Shown here one piece after another: positions 34,958 to 43,078 of a DNA stretch of 64,000 nt. Location of the stretch: contig DATEAT010000052.1 in the NCBI GenBank assembly GCA_035288225.1, positions 1 to 64,000 on the forward strand. Direction: 5' to 3'. Numbering within the stretch: position 1 is the stretch's first letter; every line of letters starts with the position of its first letter. Source of the DNA: RBG-16-64-43 sp035288225 (lineage in GTDB: Bacteria > Chloroflexota > Anaerolineae > Anaerolineales > RBG-16-64-43). A program made the position numbers and the translations under genes. Under the pieces are notes generated by a model. It was given only the letters and a program-made list of their open reading frames with translations. It searched no databases and was not told the origin of the DNA.

Positions 34958-35599
34958 ATGTCGAGGTTCGCTGTTATTCTTGTGCTTGCCACTGCACTCA
35001 CGCTGGGATGCAGCCTGACCAGCGGTGCCGCCTCAAGTGGCGGCGATACCAGCATCTTGTTCCAGGATGATTTCTCCGACACGGGCAGCGGGTGGGATAG
35101 CACCACCACCGACAGCGCGTTGACCGACTACGCCAGCGGCGCGTACCGCATCTGGGTCAACGACACCAACAGCGATTATTGGGCAAACCCCGGCCTGAGC
35201 TTCACCGACGTGCGGATCGAGGTTGAAGCGACCAAAGTCGGCGGGCCGGACGACAACGACTTAGGGGTCATCTGCCGCTACCAGGACACCGAGAACTTCT
35301 ACTTCGCCCTGGTCTCGAGCGATGGCTTTGCCGGCATCGGCAAGACCAAGGCCGGGCAGCAGACGCTACTGACGGGCGACAACCTCTCGCCGACGGATGC
35401 TATCAACAAGGGCAACAGCAAGAACACCATTCGCCTCGACTGCCTGGGCAGTTCGCTCTCACTGCTGGTCAACGGCACCCAGGTTATCACGGCGACCGAC
35501 TCCGACTTTGCCAAAGGCGACGTGGGTCTGATGGCGGGGACGTACGATACTCCGGGCACCGACATCCAATTCGACAATTTCGTCGTGCGCGCGCCGTAA
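34958..35599 (+). CDS. Lipoprotein with concanavalin/LamG-like beta-sandwich domain
   Basis: The 213-residue product has a signal peptide ending in LTLGC (Cys18), a Ser/Gly linker, then a single jelly-roll domain: ILFQDDFSDTGSGWD at the start, LGVICRYQDTENFYFALVS in the middle and DIQFDNFVV at the end. This is the DUF1080/LamG-like fold, which usually binds carbohydrate or proteins at the cell surface. A GGAGGAGA ribosome binding site precedes the ATG. A terminator follows it. Confidence 0.82.
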   Translation: MSRFAVILVLATALTLGCSLTSGAASSGGDTSILFQDDFSDTGSGWDSTTTDSALTDYASGAYRIWVNDTNSDYWANPGLSFTDVRIEVEATKVGGPDDNDLGVICRYQDTENFYFALVSSDGFAGIGKTKAGQQTLLTGDNLSPTDAINKGNSKNTIRLDCLGSSLSLLVNGTQVITATDSDFAKGDVGLMAGTYDTPGTDIQFDNFVVRAP

Positions 35600-35655
35600 G
35601 CCGGCCCGTGCCCTCAGTGCCTTGCAGCGGCGATCGCCGCTCGGCCGTACATCTC

Positions 35656-35690
35656 ACAGCGCCCGCCTCTGGCGGGCGCTGTCCGTTGCG
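35656..35690 (+). terminator. Terminator after the 34958 lipoprotein gene
   Basis: A 12-bp perfect stem (ACAGCGCCCGCC with loop TCT) at 35656-35682 is followed by CCGTTGCG; the U tract is poor. Confidence 0.6.
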
Positions 35691-35744
35691 CGGCGGATAT
35701 AATCCGGCGTGGCCGCGGATTCTCGCGCGAGGCCCAGGTGAGCG

Positions 35745-37049
35745 ATGCGCGTCTTCTTCGATACGGTCGGCTGCCGGCTCAACCAAAGCGAGATGGATTC
35801 TCTTGCCGCCGAGTTCCACGCTGCGGGCGACGAGATCCTCGCGCGCCCGGCCCAGGCCGAAGTGGTTGTGCTCAATACCTGCGCCGTGACGCGGGAGGCT
35901 GAGCGCGATTCGCGCAGCGCCGCCCGCCGCCTGCATGCTCTGGCGCCTCAGGCACGCCTCGTGCTCACCGGCTGTTGGGCCACACTCGCGGCGGGCGAAG
36001 CGCACGCGTTGCCGGGCGTCAGCCGGGTGGTCGCGAATGCGGGCAAAGCGGCACTGCGCGAGAGCCTCACCGGGGCGCAAAGAGATGCCCTTATTGGCCG
36101 CGCGGCGCCCCCCGCTCCGCGCCGGCGCACGCGCGCCTTCCTTAAAGTGCAGGACGGCTGCGACAACTGCTGCACCTTCTGCGTCACGCGTCTGGCGCGC
36201 GGCGCCAGCCGCAGCCGGCCCCTGCTCGATGTCCTGGCGGACGCGCGCGAGCTGCATGCCCGCGGCGCCCAAGAGATCGTGCTCACCGGTGTCCAGCTCG
36301 GCGCGTACGGCCGGGAATGGGGGCGCGGACCGGCGCTGGAGGGCCTGTTGCGCGCGTTACTCGAGCATACGGAGGTGCCCCGCCTGCGCCTGTCATCGCT
36401 CGAGCCATGGGACCTGGCCGCCTCTTTCTTTGAACTGTGGGCCAATCCGCGGCTATGCCCGCATCTTCATCTTCCGCTGCAATCCGGCGCCTCGGGCACG
36501 CTGCGCCGCATGGGCCGGCGCATCACGCCCGAGGGGTACGCCCGAATGGTCGAGGGTGCGCGGCGGGCCATCCCCGATGTAGCCATCACGACCGACGTGA
36601 TCGTCGGCTTCCCGGGTGAGAGCCGCCTCGAGTTTGAAGAGAGCCTGCGCCTGGTTGAGGAAATGCGATTCGCCGACGTGCATGCCTTTCGGTTTTCGCC
36701 GCGCGCGGGCACCGCCGCAGCCCGCTTCGGCGATCGCCCGGTACCCAACCAGGTGCGCGCGCGCATGGCCATGCTGCGCGAGGTCACTCAGGCCTCGTCC
36801 GAGGCCTTTCGCAGCGCGCTGCTCGGGCGGACCCTGCCCGTGTTGTGGGAACGTGAGCCCCACTCCACCCCCAACGGCCTGCAATGGCACGGGCTGACCC
36901 ACAATTTCCAGCGCGTGCAATGCGCGGCGCGAGCCGGCCTGGCTAACCGCATCCTCCCGACCCGCCTCGCCGCGCTGGAGAACGGCGTCTTTCTCAGCCT
37001 CCCCGCCACAGACTCGAGCGAGCCAACCGTTTGTCAGGACGGACCATGA
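35745..37049 (+). CDS. mtaB: tRNA (t6A37) methylthiotransferase MtaB
   Basis: The 434-residue protein is a radical SAM methylthiotransferase. The N-terminal UPF0004 domain has TVGCRLNQSE (Cys10), a LNTCAVT Cys and a LTGCWA Cys. The radical SAM motif is CDNCCTFC, and LTGVQLGAYG and VGFPGES follow. The TVGCRLN signature and the short C-terminus (about 434 residues) identify MtaB rather than MiaB or RimO. It converts t6A37 to ms2t6A37 in tRNAs reading ANN codons. It overlaps the HIT gene by 4 bp. A TATAAT hexamer lies at 35698-35703. Confidence 0.92.
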   Translation: MRVFFDTVGCRLNQSEMDSLAAEFHAAGDEILARPAQAEVVVLNTCAVTREAERDSRSAARRLHALAPQARLVLTGCWATLAAGEAHALPGVSRVVANAGKAALRESLTGAQRDALIGRAAPPAPRRRTRAFLKVQDGCDNCCTFCVTRLARGASRSRPLLDVLADARELHARGAQEIVLTGVQLGAYGREWGRGPALEGLLRALLEHTEVPRLRLSSLEPWDLAASFFELWANPRLCPHLHLPLQSGASGTLRRMGRRITPEGYARMVEGARRAIPDVAITTDVIVGFPGESRLEFEESLRLVEEMRFADVHAFRFSPRAGTAAARFGDRPVPNQVRARMAMLREVTQASSEAFRSALLGRTLPVLWEREPHSTPNGLQWHGLTHNFQRVQCAARAGLANRILPTRLAALENGVFLSLPATDSSEPTVCQDGP

Positions 37050-37399
37050 ACTCCCATCCCGAGTGCCTCTTCTGCAAGATCGTGACTCGCGCCGCGCCGG
37101 CGCAGATCATCTATCACGACGAATGGGTCACCGCCTTCCGCGACATCCACCCCGCGGCCCCGGTTCACGTACTGATCGTCCCCAACCGTCACGTGACGGG
37201 GTTGAACGAGCTGGGCGAGGCGGGCGCCGACCTCGCCGCGCGGTTGCTGCTGGCTGCCGCGGATGTCGCCCGCCGGGAGGGCGTGCACGAGAGCGGGTAC
37301 CGCGTGATCATCAACACCGGCGCCGACTCCGGACAAATCGTCCTCCATCTACACCTGCATCTCATCGGCGGCCAGCACATGCGCTACCCGATCGGCTGA
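37046..37399 (+). CDS. HIT family (histidine triad) nucleotide hydrolase/transferase
   Basis: The 117-residue protein has CLFCKIV at the start (zinc-type Cys pair), VLIVPNRHV in the middle and the histidine triad HLHLHL at residues 101-106, typical of HINT-type phosphoramidases that act on AMP-lysine or similar. The start is the ATG at 37046, overlapping the mtaB stop by four bases. It is co-transcribed with mtaB. Confidence 0.92.
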   Translation: MNSHPECLFCKIVTRAAPAQIIYHDEWVTAFRDIHPAAPVHVLIVPNRHVTGLNELGEAGADLAARLLLAAADVARREGVHESGYRVIINTGADSGQIVLHLHLHLIGGQHMRYPIG

Positions 37400-37472
37400 G
37401 CCTGCCAGCCTCCCACCCCGCCCAGGCGGTATAATCGCCGGCGATCTCGCAGAAAGGACCTTGGCCACCTGA

Positions 37473-38030
37473 ATGATCGACGTCAACGATTTGCGCAAAG
37501 GGGTTACCTTCGAGTTGGACGGGCACCTGTACAAAGTTCTCGAATACTCGCACAACAAGCCCGGCCGCGGCAATGCCACTATTCGCACCCGCGTGCGCGA
37601 TCTGCGCACCGGCGGCACGATGGACCGCACCTTCCAATCCGGCGATCGCGTGCAGGACATCCGCCTCGACCACCACATGGCCTCCTTCCTGTACGCCGAC
37701 GATAACTTCCTGTACTTCATGGACAGCCAGACCTACGAGCAATCGCCCATCGCCCGGGCGGTGATCGGCGAGGGACAAGGCTTCATTAAGGAAGGGCTGG
37801 AAGTCAAGCTCACCTTCTTCAACGGCGAACACCTGGATGTCGAACTGCCGGCCTCGGTCGACCTGAAGGTGGTCCAGGCCGACGCGGGGGTGAGGGGCGA
37901 TACCGCAACCGGGGCCACCAAGTTGGTGACCACCGAAACAGGCCTCAAGGTGTCGGTCCCGTTGTTCGTCAACGCCGGTGATTCGATCCGGGTGGACACT
38001 CGCAACGGGGCCTACCTGACCCGCGTGTGA
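37473..38030 (+). CDS. efp: Elongation factor P
   Basis: The 185-residue protein is EF-P: MIDVNDLRKGVTFELDG start, the loop KPGRGNA with Arg32 at the modifiable position, and the C-terminal OB-fold ending TRNGAYLTRV. It relieves ribosome stalling at polyproline motifs. Arg at the loop tip rather than Lys means EpmA-type lysylation cannot apply; it may be unmodified or modified on Arg. A TATAAT hexamer is 43 bp upstream of the start. Confidence 0.97.
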   Translation: MIDVNDLRKGVTFELDGHLYKVLEYSHNKPGRGNATIRTRVRDLRTGGTMDRTFQSGDRVQDIRLDHHMASFLYADDNFLYFMDSQTYEQSPIARAVIGEGQGFIKEGLEVKLTFFNGEHLDVELPASVDLKVVQADAGVRGDTATGATKLVTTETGLKVSVPLFVNAGDSIRVDTRNGAYLTRV

Positions 38031-38096
38031 CTGCCGGGAACGGCCCAGGCGGACAGCTGAGGCCCACGAAGGCCGCACGAGCCAACCCTCTACGCG

Positions 38097-38438
38097 ATGC
38101 GCACCCCTGCCGGCACTGAATGCCGTTACTACTTCGAGGACTACTTCCGCGGCCGCGAGCGGCGCGAGTGCCGCCTGCTGCCGGCCGCGTCGGCTCATGA
38201 ATGGCGCCCGGAATTGTGCGGCCGCTGCCCGGTGCCGCGCATTCTGCTGGCGAATGCCTGCCCGAATCTCGTGCTCGCGGCCGGCGTGCGCACGACCTGG
38301 CTGGGCCTGGGGCGCCGCATGGAAATCACCGCCCGTTGCCGCAAGAGCGGTGACGCGGTGCGCGAACCGGAAATCGGTTGCGGCCAATGTCACCTCGAAT
38401 TCGAGAAGATGCGCCTGGGGCCGGACTCCCACCCATGA
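38097..38438 (+). CDS. Conserved cysteine-rich protein, 113 aa
   Basis: I do not recognise a named family. The product has eight cysteines in a regular pattern: ECRYYFEDYFRG, RECRLL, LCGRCPVPR, ACPNLVL, RCRKSG and GCGQCH. Two CxxC pairs plus paired Cys suggest one or two metal sites (zinc or iron-sulfur). The ATGA overlap with the HAD-DinB gene that follows shows that the two are translationally coupled. Confidence 0.7.
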   Translation: MRTPAGTECRYYFEDYFRGRERRECRLLPAASAHEWRPELCGRCPVPRILLANACPNLVLAAGVRTTWLGLGRRMEITARCRKSGDAVREPEIGCGQCHLEFEKMRLGPDSHP

Positions 38439-39619
38439 TCTCGACGCTGCTGTGCGACCTGGACAACACGCTGCTGGCCAACGATATGCGGCGCTTCATC
38501 AGGGCGTACCTGGCGCTGCTGGGCGAGCACTTGGCGGCCTTCGCCGAACCGGAAGGGATGGTCGCAGCGCTCATGGCGGGTACGCAAGCCATGCTGGCCA
38601 ATGAGCGCCCCGAGCAATCGCTGCGCCAGGTGTTCGACGAGGTCTTCTACCCTTCGCTGCACCTCGACCCCCAGGCCGTGCGCGGGGCCATCGAAGACTT
38701 CTACGTGCGGCACTTTCCAGAGCTGCGCCTTCAGACCCAACCCGTGGCCATGGCTCCCGAGCTGGTCCGCATGGCCTTCGAGCGCAAGTGGAAGGTGGCG
38801 GTGGTGACCAACCCGCTCTTTCCACGCACCGCCATCGAGCAACGCCTGGATTGGGCGGGCCTTTCGCCGCAGGCCAACCCCTTCGATCTGATCACCTCTT
38901 ACGAGGAGTCGCACTTCGCCAAGCCGCATCCCGAGTACTTTGCTGAGGCCTTGGCCCTCCTGGGCTCGCAGCCGGAAGAAACACTGCTCGTGGGCGACGA
39001 CCTGGAGATGGACATCCGCCCGGCGCAGCGCCTCGGGCTGCGCACGTTCTGGGTGACCGGTGAAACGCACCGCAGCGGCGACGGGAGGCTGAGTGCCGGC
39101 TCGCTGGCCGATTTGTATCAGGCGCTGCTCGAAGACGCGGACAAGTGCGGGCAGATCAACCCGCCCGACCCGATGGCGCTGCCGCACGTGCTGCGGGGTC
39201 ATCTGGGCGCGGTGCTCACCGCTTTTGCCGAGTTGACGGGTTGGTCCATTGGTCCGCTCGATGCCGGTTGGGGACCCACCGAGATTGCCTGCCACCTGCG
39301 CGATGTCGAACGCGAGATTACCCAGCCGCGCATCGAAATGCTCACCGGCGGCGAGAATCCGTTCCTTCCGGCGGTCGAATCCGACCTGTGGGCCGAACAG
39401 CGTAGCTATCGGGCGCAAAACGGCCCGGCCGCACTGCAGGCGTTTGTCGAGGCGCGCAACCGGACGGTGGACCTGCTGCTCGGCCTGCCGCCGCAGGCCT
39501 GGCAGCGACCCGGGCGGCACGCCATCTTCGGCCCGACCACCTTGGCCGAGCAGGTCTCGTTTATCGCCCGCCACGATATGATGCATCTGGATCAGATGCA
39601 CGCGCGGCCGGCGTATTGA
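38435..39619 (+). CDS. Fusion protein: HAD-superfamily hydrolase plus DinB-like domain
   Basis: The 394-residue protein has a complete HAD phosphatase domain (DLDNT at residues 8-12, a FAKPHPEYF Lys segment, VGDDLEMD motif IV, about residues 1-215) followed by a DinB-like four-helix bundle (about residues 235-390) with ACHLRDVE and RHDMMHLDQM, giving the H...HxxxH triad. Both halves keep their metal ligands. The start at 38435 overlaps the Cys-rich gene; a TTG-type start at 38378 would extend into it. The combination suggests phosphate removal coupled to a thiol- or metal-dependent step on one small molecule, but this is inference. Confidence 0.85.
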   Translation: MISTLLCDLDNTLLANDMRRFIRAYLALLGEHLAAFAEPEGMVAALMAGTQAMLANERPEQSLRQVFDEVFYPSLHLDPQAVRGAIEDFYVRHFPELRLQTQPVAMAPELVRMAFERKWKVAVVTNPLFPRTAIEQRLDWAGLSPQANPFDLITSYEESHFAKPHPEYFAEALALLGSQPEETLLVGDDLEMDIRPAQRLGLRTFWVTGETHRSGDGRLSAGSLADLYQALLEDADKCGQINPPDPMALPHVLRGHLGAVLTAFAELTGWSIGPLDAGWGPTEIACHLRDVEREITQPRIEMLTGGENPFLPAVESDLWAEQRSYRAQNGPAALQAFVEARNRTVDLLLGLPPQAWQRPGRHAIFGPTTLAEQVSFIARHDMMHLDQMHARPAY

Positions 39620-39655
39620 GCCGAACCCGCCGCCTGACGCCCCGCGAAGTGCCGC

Positions 39656-39683
39656 TTGCCCTGTATCAGTGCTATGCTATAAT
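39656..39683 (+). promoter_or_regulatory. Promoter of the amino acid ABC transporter operon
   Basis: TTGCCC (39656-39661) and a perfect TATAAT (39678-39683) are 16 bp apart. They precede a leader of about 100 bases before the substrate-binding protein gene. Confidence 0.7.
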
Positions 39684-39795
39684 CCTTCAAACCCCATTGA
39701 ACTGACCTCTGGAGGGAGGTGAGTCCTCAGCGCAATCACAGCGTCGATTCCGTATCGCCAGCGTATGCATCTGACCTTTGTGAGGGAGGAAGAGA

Positions 39796-40653
39796 ATGAA
39801 ACGCCTGATCCGGATTACGACCGCGCTCCTCGCACTCAGCCTGATGGTGGCTGCCTGCCAGACCGCGGCTCCCACCGCGGCGCCTGATCTCCTGGCCGAT
39901 GTCTTATCGCGTGGTATCTTGCGCGTCTCGACCGATCCCAACTATGCGCCGCAGTCATTTCTCAACGACCAGGGCCAGCTCGACGGCTTCGATGTCGATG
40001 TGGCCAAGGAAGTCGCCAAGCGCCTGGGGGTCACCGTCGAGTTTGTAACTCCCGACTGGGATACCATCACCGCCGGCCACTGGGGCGACCGCTGGGACAT
40101 CTCCATCGGCTCGATGACGCCTACCGAAGAACGTGCCCAGGTCCTGTCGTTCACCGAACCTTACTACTATTCGCCCGCACAGTTCGCCGTGCTCAACAGT
40201 TCGACCTTGGCCACGGTGCAAGAGCTCAACGGCAAATCGATCTGCGCTGCGGCCGCCACCACCTATGAATCCTACTTGCAGAACAATGGCAGCCTGAGCC
40301 TGATTGGGGAAAGCATCATCTACCAGGTGACCGGGGCCCAGGTCGTCACCTACCCCACCGACCAGGAGTGCGCGCAGGCGTGGGCTTCTGGCCGCATGGA
40401 TTTCGAGGCCTGGCTGACCAACTCCACGACCATTTTTGGCGCGCAAGAGGGCGGCATCCAGGTCAAGAAACTCGGCGACCCGGTGTACTACGAGGCGCTG
40501 GCGGTGGCTATCGACAAGTCGGCCAGCAAGGATCCCGCCTCCCTGGTGGCCAAGCTGAGCGAAATCATCACGGCCATGCGCAATGACGGCACCCTTACCG
40601 CTCTTTCGATGAAGTGGTACAAGGTCGATCTTGCCCGCAAAGTTGGACAGTGA
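39796..40653 (+). CDS. Polar amino acid ABC transporter substrate-binding lipoprotein
   Basis: The 285-residue product has a signal peptide ending LMVAAC (lipobox) and a type II periplasmic-binding fold of the PAAT family: GILRVSTDPNYAPQSF, GFDVDVAKEVAKRLGV, and DISIGSMTPTEERAQVLSFTEPYYY. It captures a polar amino acid outside the membrane and delivers it to the permease that follows. A GGGAGGAAG ribosome binding site precedes the ATG. The exact ligand is not decidable. Confidence 0.95.
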   Translation: MKRLIRITTALLALSLMVAACQTAAPTAAPDLLADVLSRGILRVSTDPNYAPQSFLNDQGQLDGFDVDVAKEVAKRLGVTVEFVTPDWDTITAGHWGDRWDISIGSMTPTEERAQVLSFTEPYYYSPAQFAVLNSSTLATVQELNGKSICAAAATTYESYLQNNGSLSLIGESIIYQVTGAQVVTYPTDQECAQAWASGRMDFEAWLTNSTTIFGAQEGGIQVKKLGDPVYYEALAVAIDKSASKDPASLVAKLSEIITAMRNDGTLTALSMKWYKVDLARKVGQ

Positions 40654-40684
40654 CCCTGTCTTACCGACGAACCGCATAGCCTTT

Positions 40685-40715
40685 CCAGGAGCCGGGTTTA
40701 CCTCCCGGCTCCTGG
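40685..40715 (+). promoter_or_regulatory. Intercistronic hairpin in the ABC transporter operon
   Basis: A 12-bp perfect stem CCAGGAGCCGGG with loop TTTACCT lies between the binding-protein stop (40653) and the permease start (40758). No U tract follows. Such hairpins usually stabilise or partly terminate the message so that more binding protein than permease is made. Confidence 0.65.
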
Positions 40716-40757
40716 ACCATCCCCCGCTGCTGATCGCTCCCGTGGGCCCAGCCAACA

Positions 40758-42020
40758 ATGGACAACTCAACTGATCCTGCACTTGAAGGTCAGAAGGTCG
40801 AAAAGCAGGTAGCCGAGCACGTACGAAGGCGCGCCGCGCGGTTTTCGGCCGGCAACTTCGGCTCGTGGGTCGTACTGCTCCTGGCATTGGCCGGATTGAT
40901 GAGCGCCATCCGCCTCGACTTGAGCTTCATGCTCAAGTGGGTGCCGTTCATCGCCGGCTACACCACCATCACCTCGGTGCTGGTGCCGATGGGCATCCTG
41001 TTGCTGGGCACGGCGGCCATCGGCTTTCCGGCCCGCCGCTGGATGGCCGTCGGCGCGACCCTGCTGCTCGGCTTCACTTCCGTGTGGATGTTGGTGGGCG
41101 GCGTGGTCTTGCTCACCACGCCCAACACCATCCTGGGAGTGAATGCCGAAAGCGCAGCAGTTCTGGGCCGCGCGGATTCCGCAAGGCGATTGATCGTGGC
41201 CGGCGTGCTGATGCTGGCCGGCGCGGGTCTGGCTTACATCGCACGCGGCGAACCCAAGCGGCGGCGGCGCATCATGCTGCCGCTGCTGGTGCTGGGCGGC
41301 ATAGTCTTCGTCGTCGGCCTGGGCTCGCAGTCTCTGTCGGTGAACACCTCGTTTCACCCGCTGCTCTCGGTGCCCATCCCCTTCGTTGAAGGCGTGGGCC
41401 TGACCATCGGCATCTCACTGCTTTCAATCCTATTCGCCATGGGCCTGGCGCTGGTGGGCGCGTTGGGGCGGCTCTCGCGTTTCCCTCCCTTTTACGCCCT
41501 GGCTACCTTTTACATCTCACTTATCCGCGGCACGCCGCTGGTGGTGCAGATCTTCTTCGTCTTCCTCGCGTTGCCGCAGATCGGCCAGGCTCTGCACGTC
41601 ACCTGGCTGACGTGGGACCCGGTGCCCTCGGGCATCTTCGCCCTGTCGCTCAACTACGGCGCCTACATGACCGAGATCTTCCGCGCCGGGATACAGTCTA
41701 TCGGCAAGGGGCAGACCGAGGCCGCCTATGCCTTGGGCATGACCGGACGCCAGACCATGCAGCGCGTGATCCTGCCCCAGGCGGTGCGGCTGATCATCCC
41801 GCCGGTCGGCAATGAGTTCATCGCCATGCTCAAGGATTCATCGCTGGTCTACATCATGGGTGTGTGGGAGGTTCTCTTCCGCGCCCAAAAGATCGGCCGG
41901 CAGTACTTCCACAGCATGGAAACCTTGTTCGTGGCGGCCGTCTTCTATTGGATGCTGACCATGGTTTTCTCGGCCTTCCAGGAACGCCTGGAGCGGCGCA
42001 TGGCGCGAGGCGAACGATGA
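40758..42020 (+). CDS. Polar amino acid ABC transporter permease (extended form)
   Basis: The 420-residue protein has the HisM/GlnP-type core in its second half: EGVGLTIGISLLSILFAMGLALV, SLIRGTPLVVQIFFVF and the EAA loop EAAYALGMTGRQTMQRVILPQA. The first about 200 residues hold an extra set of about five hydrophobic segments that the short members of the family lack. It is the only permease gene of the operon, so it probably acts as a homodimer. The stop overlaps the ATPase start by 4 bp. Confidence 0.9.
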   Translation: MDNSTDPALEGQKVEKQVAEHVRRRAARFSAGNFGSWVVLLLALAGLMSAIRLDLSFMLKWVPFIAGYTTITSVLVPMGILLLGTAAIGFPARRWMAVGATLLLGFTSVWMLVGGVVLLTTPNTILGVNAESAAVLGRADSARRLIVAGVLMLAGAGLAYIARGEPKRRRRIMLPLLVLGGIVFVVGLGSQSLSVNTSFHPLLSVPIPFVEGVGLTIGISLLSILFAMGLALVGALGRLSRFPPFYALATFYISLIRGTPLVVQIFFVFLALPQIGQALHVTWLTWDPVPSGIFALSLNYGAYMTEIFRAGIQSIGKGQTEAAYALGMTGRQTMQRVILPQAVRLIIPPVGNEFIAMLKDSSLVYIMGVWEVLFRAQKIGRQYFHSMETLFVAAVFYWMLTMVFSAFQERLERRMARGER

Positions 42021-42775
42021 GCGAACCCGTTATTCACGTCCGCAATCTGCATAAGTTCTTCGGGCGGCTGCACGTGCTGCGCGACGTCTCGTTCGACGTG
42101 TACCCGCGCGAGGTGGTGGTGATCATCGGGCGCAGCGGATCGGGCAAATCCACCTTGCTGCGCTGCCTCAACTGCCTGGAGGAACCCTCCTCGGGCGAGA
42201 TCACCGTCGACGGAATCCGCGTTTGCGCCGAGAACGGGCACGTGGCGCGCGAATTCCGGGATGCCGTGCGCGACATTCGACTGCGCACGGGAATGGTCTT
42301 TCAGGATTTCAACCTGTTCCCCCATCTGACCGCGCTCGAGAACGTGACCGAAGCCCCGATCACGGTCAAGAACCGCCCCCGCGAACAGGCGGCGCGCGTC
42401 GGCGAGACGCTTCTCGAAAAAGTGGGGTTGCTCTCCAAGCGTGACGAGTACCCCTCCCGCCTTTCGGGCGGGCAGAAGCAGCGCGTGGCGATCGCCCGCG
42501 CACTGGCCATGGAACCCAAGGTGATGCTCTTCGACGAGCCCACCTCGGCCCTCGACCCGGAACTCATCGGCGAGGTGCTCGACGTGATGAAAAACCTGGC
42601 GAGCGAAGGCACGACCATGATCGTCGTCTCGCACGAAATGGGCTTTGCGCGCGACGTGGCGGACCGGGTGGTGTACATGGATCAGGGCGTTTTTGTGGAA
42701 GACGGGCCGCCTGAACAGATCTTCTCCAAGCCGACCGACCCGCGCACCGCGCGCTTCCTGCAGAAAGTCCACTGA
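42017..42775 (+). CDS. Polar amino acid ABC transporter ATP-binding protein
   Basis: The 252-residue ATPase has Walker A GRSGSGKST, Q-loop VFQDFNLFPHLTALENV, signature LSGGQKQRVAIARAL, Walker B VMLFDEPTSALDP and the His switch VVSHEMGFA. This pattern is GlnQ-like. The ATG at 42017 overlaps the permease stop (ATGA). It energises import of the amino acid bound by the 39796 lipoprotein. Confidence 0.97.
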   Translation: MSEPVIHVRNLHKFFGRLHVLRDVSFDVYPREVVVIIGRSGSGKSTLLRCLNCLEEPSSGEITVDGIRVCAENGHVAREFRDAVRDIRLRTGMVFQDFNLFPHLTALENVTEAPITVKNRPREQAARVGETLLEKVGLLSKRDEYPSRLSGGQKQRVAIARALAMEPKVMLFDEPTSALDPELIGEVLDVMKNLASEGTTMIVVSHEMGFARDVADRVVYMDQGVFVEDGPPEQIFSKPTDPRTARFLQKVH

Positions 42776-42799
42776 GAGCGCTGCGTGCTGCAAACAAAG

Positions 42800-42826
42800 A
42801 CTCCGCCGCGAAATCTGCGGCGGAGT
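42800..42826 (-). terminator. Terminator of tRNA-Leu (possibly bidirectional)
   Basis: A perfect 10-bp stem ACTCCGCCGC/GCGGCGGAGT with a 7-base loop is followed on the minus strand by CTTTGTTTG. It lies 25 bp after the ABC ATPase stop on the plus strand, so it may serve both genes. Confidence 0.8.
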
Positions 42827-42828
42827 TG

Positions 42829-42910
42829 TGCGCTGGGGGGGAGTTGAACCCCCACGCCTTGCGGCACATGGCCCTCAACCATGCCTGTCTGCCAGTTCCA
42901 GCACCAGCGC
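42829..42910 (-). tRNA. tRNA-Leu (GAG)
   Basis: The minus strand folds as a class II tRNA. The acceptor stem GCGCTGG pairs with CCAGCGC, the anticodon stem CATGG/CCATG holds the loop TTGAGGG with anticodon GAG, a long variable arm TGCCGCAAGGCG follows, and the T arm is GGGGG-TTCAACT-CCCCC. The discriminator is A and CCA is not encoded. Confidence 0.95.
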
Positions 42911-42928
42911 GCGAGGGTGTGCGTGTGA

Positions 42929-42956
42929 ATTATATCTGGGCCTCCGGGGCTGTCAA
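42929..42956 (-). promoter_or_regulatory. Consensus promoter of tRNA-Leu
   Basis: On the minus strand TTGACA (42951-42956) and TATAAT (42929-42934) are both perfect consensus hexamers, 16 bp apart, ending 18 bp before the tRNA. Confidence 0.85.
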
Positions 42957-43078
42957 CCGCAGGTGACGGCCCGCGCGCAATCTGCACTGCACGTGCCGCG
43001 TCGGGTCGCGAGCCGGCGGTGTTCTCAATTGTGCTATCATCCAGGCCAACTTCTCCCAATTTCGACGAGGTGTGCGTG

